The position numbers and the translations under genes were made by a program. Below the pieces are notes generated by a model. It had not been told where the DNA came from. It saw only the letters and a list, made by a program, of their open reading frames with translations, and did no database searches. From Siphonodentalium dalli (lineage: Eukaryota; Mollusca; Scaphopoda; Gadilida; Siphonodentaliidae), in NCBI GenBank assembly GCA_032622095.1, contig CP136061.1, forward strand, positions 173,233,107 through 173,297,106: a stretch of DNA of 64,000 nt, written 5' to 3'. Position 1 is the first letter of the stretch; each line of letters opens with the position of its first letter. This document shows, piece by piece, positions 48,464-57,258 of this stretch.

Positions 48464-50446
48464 GGGACCTTGTCAAATTACAAGCGGAAATTCTGCTGGA
48501 GAACAGAGTTTTTTTCTCTGCTAAAAACTCCGCTCTCCGGTATTAAAGGTAAGTGGCGTAAAACATGCCAGAGTTTTTGTTACGTTCATCGGAATTACTG
48601 TGGAGTTTCCATTGAAGTCCGCTGGATTTGAATGCGCTCACATCTGAGTGTTCCATCTAAAACTCTGTTTTACTAGGAAACACACCGCATTTTTATTATC
48701 AGCCATATATGGCAAAGAAGAATTAATTTAGTCATGCTTGCACTGCAGCTTATCTACGATTTACCCCTCTGTTAACATTTTGTTTGCATTGTTTTATGTT
48801 AGGTATTGATTGATTAATTGGCAGTAATAATTAGTGATCGATGCACATTTTGTTTCGATTCCGTACTTTATATATACACATACATAAATCGTGTCATTTC
48901 ACTTCACTTTCATCGCATTGAAGTACACTTTATTCGCATCAAAGTACACTTTATTCATCACTGATCGTCATAGTATCTAATATTCTAGCAAGTTCAGTTC
49001 ACAATCTGCATAATCATCTAGTTATCGTTCAATTATCACTTATTGTTTAGTATTTTGTCGGCAAGCTATTGTCCAATTTCTTCACTATTTATCTATTCGT
49101 TATCTAAACCTTATTTTTGGGACTTTATATCAAGTAACTGTGGCCGAATGAGTTTCAAGAGACCCATTTAATTTTAAACTTTTCAAGATACCACGCTGCT
49201 ACAATTTGAAGCCTATAAATAGTTCTCGACTACAAGAAGATGCATTTTCAGTCTCCAAGTCCCACGAAAAGGTAGAACAGGCACCCACTGGTAATATTCA
49301 TAAACAATAACATTTACGTACCAGTATTATGAATCAATATGACTCCCAAGGCCCAGGTGACTGATCGCGGATGGTATGTTTATTTTCGAACACATGGTCA
49401 TCACACAGAACTGATCTTGTAAATCTATTTTTGAGAACTGATCATTATAAATAATTTTGATCATTATTCCCGATACATTATTTTGAGAACTGATTTTGTA
49501 AATATAGTAATCACTTGCGCCAGCTGTAGCTAGGACCTACGTAGATCATGACTGATATACTTCAAGAAAGGACTATGCGGAACGTGACCTTTTCGCCTCA
49601 CGACGTTGCTGTCTTTTAGCGATGTATCAACAAAAACATTTGCCTCAAAATTGGGTCACATCTACTTTAGAATTTCAGACAGTTTAAATGAATAAATTAA
49701 TGCATACAAGTGTAATAAAATAGTAATGTAGCTACATATTCGACAAATCGTGATTAAATCTCCCTAATATAACTAAATGTTAGCTTTCACAAGTCACTAT
49801 TCTTTTCCAGTCATTTTAGACAGCTTGCACGCATAATATTTGCAAAATTTATGATGTACACTTTCCTCAGAATTTCAACGATATTTTCAATCTAGAGAAT
49901 TATGAACTACCGTAAAATAGATTGAAAGACTTTGCTTTTTGTTTGAGATCATTGACATTTGATTGAAATAATTGCACAGTTCTGATTTCTGAACATGGAT
50001 TAATATTAAATCAGGCTTAAATCTTGTTTATTGCTGACAAATCACCCCAACATTCCATAAATCCGTGACATCATCAGATGTACTGTAACTGCGTGTCTGT
50101 CTCAATTCGTTAGAAGTATGATTTTTCGCTCGGCAGAGCATCACTTCTAACTCATTATCGTATATATAACAGCGGAGTTTGGTACCACTCCAGTTTCAGC
50201 TCTGACATCATCGGAGTTTCCGCTCTCGCCACAGCGGAGTAACCGCTCTGGTTTCAGCGGAGTTTCTGCCAATTTGAACGGAGTTAGCTGTAATTACTAC
50301 CAGAGTTTACAGCGGAGGAGAAACTCATGTGTGCGTTTAAATTTCACAAGTGGAGACCGGAGTTTTTAGCGGAGAGCGGAGAAAACAAACTCCATTCTCA
50401 GGCGGAATTTCAGGCGGAATTTCCGCTTGTAATTTGACAAGGTCCC
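48464..50446. mobile_element. Family D DNA transposon D1, complete, non-autonomous
   Basis: The 30-bp ends (48464-48493 and 50417-50446) are perfect inverted copies beginning GGGACCTTGTCAAATTAC. They are flanked by TAA at 48461-48463 and 50447-50449. Inside, GGAGTTTTTAGCGGAG-type words (AACTCCGCTCTCCG and reverses) are iterated at about 48494-48680 and 50165-50416. No transposase frame. It is inserted in a copy of the dispersed repeat of 2199-2700, whose start (GAAAGTGTCAATGACACT) lies at 48421. Confidence 0.85.
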
Positions 50447-50800
50447 TAATGTTATACATTACAGTCAACGGAGAGAGAAGAACTCAGAAAGTTTAAATAT
50501 TTAAGTAACCAGATGTCAACCAAAAGAATCGGCTGTAGGGTATGCCAACGAATTGAGTGATGCAAATAGTAAAATTCAAGATGGCTGCGGGCATGTAGCC
50601 ATGTTTGTTTTTACCAAATATCGTTCAAATTTGATAGCTGCTATCTATAAGTGATCCTGAACATGCCAAAATGTTTTAAAAACATTTCTCCAATAATTGT
50701 GAGCTGCATGGTGTGCCGACGGATTAAAATATGAAATTGAAAATTCAAAAACATTTGGTTGCTTGATCACATCTAGTGGTCATGAATTGACGAACCCATA
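50447..50800. repeat. Dispersed repeat, right part split by D1
   Basis: AAAATTCAAGATGGCTGCGG, CATGTTTGTTTTTACC and TGGTGTGCCGACGGATT match the family at 2199-2700 and 26650-26860. Together with 48421-48460 it forms one older repeat into which D1 inserted. Confidence 0.6.
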
Positions 50801-50849
50801 GGTAAGTATATAACAGAGAAATTGAGGCACAGACTCAGTATGAATGTTC

Positions 50850-51058
50850 ATTGCTTCAAATGCGCTTGCTTCAGTGAGCATGAACAAATGCTCAATTCTT
50901 ATCGAAATGGCCATGTATCAATCGGAATGGCACATTGAAATGTCCCTCAACTCAGATCAAGCTTGAAAATCGATTCCGGGTTCGAAGCCATGCCAACCTC
51001 ATCTAGCCCAGACTGTGATGATTGTATCCATGACCTAACCACCTCAGCTAAGGGGACA
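50850..51058 (-). mobile_element. Candidate tRNA-derived SINE
   Basis: On the minus strand, TAGCTGAGGTGGTTAGG resembles a Pol III A box. About 63 nt downstream, GGCTTCGAACCCGG resembles a B box. An unrelated body follows. No tRNA fold, tail or target duplication was established, so this could be chance. Confidence 0.35.
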
Positions 51059-51104
51059 TCCTTTTTATTTAATTTCCCCCAAGCTGGGCTATCGCCAACC
51101 TAAC

Positions 51105-51621
51105 TAGTCGGTTTCACATCCGGGCTCTTTAGGGAAAGGTCAACCACTTTCTGTTTGATGTGGTTTCTATATTACTTTTCGATGAGGAATTTGATGGTGC
51201 CGACCGATTTTTGATAAATGGTGCCCAAATTAACTTTTTAGGGGCCTGAACCCCAATTTTGGGGTTTTCGTACTCCAGTGGTCTTATGACCCAATTGAAA
51301 GTTTATTTTTCATGGAATCTTCTTTAACTTTATAAAAACAACCTCTTCCAATATATTGAGCCACAAAATAACAGGGTTTTATCAGATTAGGGGCCACCTT
51401 GAACCTCTTAAAAAAATTGCCCCCGTATAATTGTCGTAAATATGTGTCATTGTATTCTAATATGTTCCTACCATTTGTATGGCTATTATTTGCATCCAAA
51501 CAATGTTTCAATATGGAATACCTGTCTGGAGGCATGTTGGTGAGAATCTGTTCAATTTGAGTCTCTTAGGCCCATTGGGCTATAATTTCAAAAACGTCTA
51601 AAATCATATTTTGTTTCAGAA
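51105..51621 (+). repeat. Left terminal inverted repeat of the Academ-like element
   Basis: It matches 56748-57255 in reverse, almost base for base. Differences seen are an ~11-bp indel near 51165, one C/T change near the tip, a G/A change near 51425 and a 2-bp indel near 51547. The inner border lies at TTTTGTTTCAGAA. Confidence 0.92.
51284..51535 (-). CDS. Hypothetical 83-residue protein within the left TIR
   Basis: The frame starts at ATG with MPPDRYSIL and ends KNKLSIGS. It lies wholly inside the inverted repeat and reads outward. The identical protein is encoded in the other repeat (56836-57087). One silent difference between the copies was seen. The composition is protein-like (NYDTYLRQLYGG-type, KRFKVAPNLIKPCYFVAQYIG region), but no family was recognised. 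It may be a small accessory ORF or the stranded remnant of a larger one. Confidence 0.4.
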   Translation of the reverse strand: MPPDRYSILKHCLDANNSHTNGRNILEYNDTYLRQLYGGNFFKRFKVAPNLIKPCYFVAQYIGRGCFYKVKEDSMKNKLSIGS

Positions 51622-51696
51622 TTTTTGTAATCATGATCGATTTAACAAAATGTTGAGATGTATTCACATACACCTATACCTTTCATACTTTAAATA

Positions 51697-54600
51697 TCAG
51701 ATATCTTCCAATTCTTCATCAAAGTCTTCATCACTAGAATTGTCATCAGATGTGTCACCACCACCGTTATCAGGCTGCTCATCATCAGAAGATATCATCT
51801 CCTCAGTAATGTTTAATGAAATGTTGGATTGATCATTCATTATATTATCATTGTTTTTTGACATTGTTGTCAGGTCAGAGGGCAATGATGGACCATCAAA
51901 CCAAATGGGAACAGTGATTCCTTCCTCCAGACACCACCCATATTTTAGTGGGTCCAATGGAACATAATTAGGATTGACACAGTTCAGCATCATATGAGTT
52001 ATGTAATGCATTCTTTTAATGGCATAACTCAGAGAATTGTGGTCAGGAGGTAGCCGTTTCATGGTTTTAATTTTTTTCATCTTGCCTGAATTGTTGAACA
52101 TCATTGTATATCTGGAATCGCCTGGCATCTTTTCAATCTTTGGTCGTTTATAAATAACATGAAGAACAAAATCGACTACCTTATCAATATTGAGTACATC
52201 GGACCCCAACAAAGACAATAAATTGATATTTGTCTGGTTATCCAGTAGAGATCTGAAGGCAGTTGATTTTAATCTCCCAAAGAAAGGCTGGGTGTAATCA
52301 CTCCCAGTTACTGCATGGAACGCAGGAAGACAGTCACACACCTCAGTTCCAAGTTGACTTGCAAGGCTTGTAACATTATGGTAATTAATTCCAGCTTTAG
52401 AGCTCCCTGTACCTTGACGAAAATACACGATACTATCACATTTCTTGGATACAAACAACAGTAATATAAACACATCTGTATCATCACATACAACACACAC
52501 TCCTGGCTGTTTATGAGATGCAAAAACTGCATGCAGTGCAAGTCGTGCATCTGCATCTCGCTGTTTGGATGCTAGCTCTATAATTTCAATGGTTTTACTG
52601 TTGTCATCCTTACCATGAAAGAAACAATGACTCCCTTTTGTAATGTAGACGTCCTTACCAATTTTTGTTTTTCCACTGACTATATAATCAGCTATGAGTT
52701 TCGTAACAGTACACTTGTTGGCCTGATTAGACAGGAAAGAATTCCAATTATTAGATTTTGGCAGCTTCTGGGTCAAATCATTAATCTTCCTTTCCTTTCC
52801 AGTATCAGCACGACCTTTACTTATGTGAATCGCACCATCTGTTGCATAGTCATCAAACACTATATGTACTGTGTTTCCTGGAAGTGTTTGTAGGTAGACA
52901 ATTATTCTATCAACCCAGGATTTAAATGTGTCAAGACCAGTTATGGGAGTTATATGAACCACACGCATTGCATCAACAATGCAACAAACTATTTCTTTAG
53001 AAACATTTGATGAAGGTTTCCCTGTTGCCATATTTTGCAAGTAATTCCGAAACAGAGATTTGCAGGATGGTCGACTAATACCAGCCTCATTACATATGGC
53101 CCAGGGTTTACTGGTAACTGGCCATTTCAGAATTTCCTTTAAATTGAGTTTCTTCTCATCGAACCCTCTAAGCACACTTGCAAGGGAATTCATCTCATCC
53201 TCAAGAATAGAAATAGTTTTATTTGAAGACTTTCTATTATCAAAGGTAATTACTGGTTGTCTTTTGATGGGATCATGGTATTTCGTCTGTTCAGAATCCT
53301 CATTGTTATCTGCCCCCTGTTGTGGCTGCAGTCTACTGAAGAATTCTGTCATAGCTTTTACTCCCCGAGTTTTTGAAGTTGAAATGTTTTTGCACATTTC
53401 AGGGGAAGCAACAACACCGGAAGCAATGTGAATAAGTGGCTGTCCTTCAGTCCAAAGATTCGGAACCCACGTGCAGAGACCAGCACATATCTCATCAACA
53501 ACCTTTCCATCGTTATTCTTCTTAAGCTGATCCTGCGAAACAACATTTTTGTTAGATAAATGTCTATTGTCCAAGGACTCCTTCAGCGCACACAAGAAAT
53601 GATGGATCCGTGCCCATCTGTTACAAGCACCTACATTTTCAGTTTTCCCTGACAAACCTCCTGTTTGCTTAGAGAATCTATTTATTGTCATTTCAATAAT
53701 TTGATCCATAGGAATTTTTGTGTGCTTTTGTCCAGACAGTGAACCAGTGAATCCATCAGCGCAGAGGTAAGTATATGCCTCATGATCTCGGTTCTTTAGA
53801 TCTCGCATATCAAGGTAGAAATAGCTCAGGTTTCTTGCATAGTTATGCCGGTTCAAGGCAAAACACAAGGGAATAAATTTATGAACTGTTTCTAGGAAGC
53901 CTTCCCAGTTTCCCACACGTTGGAAATGAATGGCATTTAACAGTAGTGATGTCATCTCAATGAATATGTCAATCCACTTGTTCATATCAGAAGGTGAGGA
54001 AGAAGACAATTTTAGATCTGGCTCACTGATAGCTTTTTTTAAGGTTTTCAGGAGACTGCATGCCCATAAGTTCATTAATTGCATTTTCGCATCCATTAGA
54101 AGGGTTGTCCAAAGAATAATCTTCATAGAATGCAAATTTGGTCCGAACAAAGGCTTCAAAAAGCAGTTTGTAGTAACGAATACCACGTTTCACATTTGCT
54201 CCTTTCAAACCAGAAATAATTGGTCCCTCTGGTCCAACACCTGTTTCACTCAACAGTTCTTCAAGACCACATCCTTTGAAACGGGAATAAATAGTTTTCA
54301 TCATACACATAACAATATGGAAACCTCCCATTCTAACAATAATTCCTTCGAATGGAGAAGACTCAGATTCTTGGTACTTAGATAACACTTATAGTATTTT
54401 AGTATATATGGCCTGGTCCACTTCAAGGAATATGAATGGTATTTTCAATTCATCCATGCATTGCTTAGTTCTGTTCAAAATACTGAGAATAACCCTATTG
54501 TCTGTAGGTGGCGATGTGATGGCTGGTAAGTATCCTACATTAACACCAGACGGCTGTTTCTCGGTGCATAACTGATGGAATACACTCCACGATGGCATAG

Positions 54601-54759
54601 TGTGCTGACCAATCTCACTGCTCTTCTTGCGGCACTTAACCCAAACCAAATTCTCTCTATCTGCCTTATCATATTCCTTGGGAGTAACATCTTCAGCTTT
54701 GTCTATAGAATTGGGTGAGGGCTTTGTAGCTACATATGGTGGAAGTATATCCTCGGAAC
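51697..54759 (-). pseudogene. Academ-like transposase, 3' exon with XPG/FEN1-like nuclease
   Basis: The exon opens at 54759 after TTTTCTTGCAG. In order it encodes SEDILPPYV, WVKCRKK, PTDNRVI, EVDQAIY, a TAA stop in frame (54389-54391), then GGFHIVMCMMKTI. A frame change follows in a run of seven T (54034-54040). The remaining open frame (to 51697) has ALNRHNYARNLSYFYLDM and MTINRFSKQTGG. Its nuclease region shows the XPG/FEN1 acidic pattern: IVDAMR (D405), HIVFDDY (D445, D446), RDADARLALHA (D544, D546), VVCDDTDVFILLL (D568, D569, D571) and AVTGSDYTQPF (D630), numbered in the 829-codon frame beginning at 54186. The tail is acidic. A family with NYAR, DTD-V and FHA-TG-D motifs is widespread in animal mobile elements (established by memory). 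All nuclease residues look intact despite the two upstream breaks. Confidence 0.75.
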
Positions 54760-55102
54760 CTGCAAGAAAAGTTCACAAGTGCTTCTTTAAGATGCTACAA
54801 TTTCATTTTGCTAAATTAATGTGGAATATGTCACTGAAGTTAAGTGACTCTCACTGGCTATAAGGAACTTCAGCTAATTTCATATCTTCTATGCAGATCT
54901 TAGCAAATAGTTGGGTCAAGACATGATAGTTTAGGAATTGTTATAACTGCTAAATATATCATAAATATCAGATCAGGTTACATTGTTGTCATTTCTACAG
55001 GTATGTTCCCCAGAAGGGAAATTAAGCATGATTAATAATACATGTACACTGAGTGAAGAATATTCCTCTTAATAAAGCACATATCACCATGCCAATTATT
55101 AC
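54760..55102 (-). other. Intron of the Academ-like transposase
   Basis: The donor TTTCAAAG/GTAATA (exon ends at 55103) and acceptor TTTTCTTGCAG/GTTCC (exon resumes at 54759) are canonical. The phase agrees: the upstream exon leaves one base, which with GT gives a glycine codon, and the frame stays open on both sides. The length is 343 bp. Confidence 0.7.
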
Positions 55103-56567
55103 CTTTGAAAGAGCGATGTAGCCTTCGGTCAAAGTCATAATTTGGTTCCAGGGTCAAATTGGCTGCATCCTTATGCTGATTTCCTGTTTTATGTTGAATA
55201 AGGATAGAGTTTGTCATATGGGTTTCCTTGCAGCTTTTATTCTGATTTTTCCAGTCAAAATTATCTGCGACATGTGTTGTATAGAGGCCACTATGTATGT
55301 TAGAAGGAATAATTGAATTATGTTCTTTACTCCACTCTGCCCATTTGTCCTCAATGAACATAGTCTCTGTATATGATATTCCATGACCCAGATGATGTAG
55401 AATATTCACAACTTCACTTGATCCTGTCTTTGAATGAATTGTAAGGGACACAAGTACTTGGTCAAGGGATGGTTGAGCACCTGGCAGTAGAGACTGGATA
55501 TCTTGGCATATCTGATTGATCTTTGTTGCTTTCTGTTCGCTAAGTTGAATCTGATCATCTTTTGTCAATGGTGCATTGGGGTTCACAATCCAGCTTATCA
55601 ACTTGAACAGATCACGATTGACATGCCTCATCTCACTGATTAATGTTTGTGGAGTTGGAGGCCACGGCATGTGCTCTCGAGTTTCCCTTACAGAAGAGTT
55701 TATCGTTCTTCCCATGTTCTTGATGGAAACAGATTTTGAAATTCCATTACCCAAAGTGTAGGATTCAATACAATTGCCTGTGAAAGATATGTCAGTAGAG
55801 AAAACATATACTGAATTACGTGCACCTGTAGAGTTTGTAGGATAGTGAAATTTGAGTTTGTCTTCAAACTTGTTACTTAGTTTGTTCTTGAGGTCAGTAC
55901 TTCTGGAAACTAAAAGTCTTCGAAAACTGACTCAGAGTTTTTTCAGCTTTATCTGTAAGACATATTGTTCGGACTGGGATGAGTCTGCCTTTACAGAACT
56001 TAGTTTGATAGCATATTATACATTGCTTTTGGTCTTGCTCTTTCCATCCTGAAGAATAGCTTAATTGTTTTCTCATACTACGTCTTGGACTCTCAGTATC
56101 ACATACAGCATCAACACTTTCAACATCAGCATTAACTGGTGTTTTCGTTTCAATGTGGGTGGGAGATTTTGGCAATTTTTCACAAGAGTTCATGTAAGAT
56201 TCCTTGAAGAATTCGCCTTTGCATGACTTGTGAGCCAGTTTTTCATGTTCTGGTGTCCAATTGACAAGATTATACACACTGTTGTACTGATGATTGTAGT
56301 CTCTCCATCTTAAAGCGAATTCTTTGAATCGATAAACATCTCTGATGTGTTCAAAATTTGCTCTTTTGGAATTCTTTTTTCCACAGCTAACAAAACAAAT
56401 CTGACATGTGATTCTTCCATGACAAACATGAGCCACTGAGAATTTTGGTTCAGGAAGGCAAAAACCTTGTTATCACTTTTAGAAACTATAATGCCATCAC
56501 CACTTTCTTGTGATGACTCAATTGTTGAAGTTATGATTTCCTCCATTTTCAAAACATGTGCTTTCAA
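55103..56567 (-). pseudogene. Academ-like transposase, 5' exon (zinc-binding N-terminus)
   Basis: Three frames together cover the N-terminal part. The first runs from ATG at 56567 to about 56430. The second, to about 55910, contains CHGRITCQICFVSCGKK, a Trp-rich stretch and QCIICYQTKFCKG, probable zinc-binding CxxC pairs. The third runs to the splice donor at 55103 and contains KNKLSNKFEDKLKFHYP, MPWPPTPQTL, LHHLGHGISYTETM and HVADNFDWKN. The last is the conserved ADN-D context of this family and may hold a catalytic aspartate (inference). Two single-base frame changes (near 56430 and near 55910) break the protein. The order of domains matches relatives, so this is the true gene and not a chance frame. 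Confidence 0.65.
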
Positions 56568-56747
56568 AACTTTTTGGAAGGAAGTTGTTTAAAATATGGA
56601 ATAGGAACTGGCTCAATATTTGTGGGAATATACTAAAACTTGGATTCACTGAACCAGACATATTGTATGTTGTAGTTTTAATTTCAAAACATGTTTGGAG
56701 GAGATGGTGATGTAAATATTTGCTAACTTACTGTTAAGTGTTATAAT

Positions 56748-57255
56748 TTCTGAAACAAGATATGATTTTAGACGTTTTTGAAATTATAGCCCAATGGGCC
56801 TAAGAGACTCAAATTGAACAGAGATTCTCACCAACATGCCTCCAGACAGGTATTCCATATTAAAACATTGTTTGGATGCAAATAATAGCCATACAAATGG
56901 TAGGAACATATTAGAATACAATGACACATATTTACGACAATTATATGGGGGCAATTTTTTTAAGAGGTTCAAGGTGGCCCCTAATCTGATAAAACCCTGT
57001 TATTTTGTGGCTCAATATATTGGAAGAGGTTGTTTTTATAAAGTTAAAGAAGATTCCATGAAAAATAAACTTTCAATTGGGTCATAAGACCACTGGAGTA
57101 CGAAAACCCCAAAATTGGGGTTCAGGCCCCTAAAAAGTTAATTTGGGCACCATTTATCAAAAATCGGTCGGCACCATCAAATTCCTCATCGAAAAGTAAT
57201 ATAGAACAGAAAGTGGTTGACCTTTCCCTAAAGAGCCCGGATGTGAGACCGACTA
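56748..57255 (-). repeat. Right terminal inverted repeat of the Academ-like element
   Basis: Mirror of 51105-51621, with about 98% identity by eye once the indels are set aside. The tip, read inward, is TAGTCGGTCTCACATCCGGG. Confidence 0.92.
56836..57087 (+). CDS. Hypothetical 83-residue protein within the right TIR
   Basis: It has the same predicted sequence as the frame at 51284-51535, here on the plus strand, again pointing outward towards the element end. Divergent transcription of both copies from inside the element would be needed for expression. No promoter was identified. Confidence 0.4.
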   Translation: MPPDRYSILKHCLDANNSHTNGRNILEYNDTYLRQLYGGNFFKRFKVAPNLIKPCYFVAQYIGRGCFYKVKEDSMKNKLSIGS

Positions 57256-57258
57256 AAC

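Larger units (their letters stand above)
51105..57255 (-). mobile_element. Academ-like DNA transposon, 6.15 kb
   Basis: The element is bounded by long inverted repeats starting TAGTCGGT at 51105 and ending ACCGACTA-type sequence at 57255. A 3-bp AAC directly abuts both ends (51102-51104 and 57256-57258). Between the repeats a single minus-strand gene spans about 51697-56567 in two exons. Its product has zinc-binding cysteines at the start, a middle region, and an XPG/FEN1-like nuclease near the end. From memory, Academ transposons have 3-4 bp duplications and one lineage encodes an XPG nuclease. Both fit, but the assignment needs a search. Confidence 0.75.

Noticed and set aside
51697-54186. 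PIN-type toxin or DNA-repair host gene as identity of the nuclease
   Set aside because: It lies between matched inverted repeats with a target duplication and continues transposon-type upstream exons, so it belongs to a mobile element.
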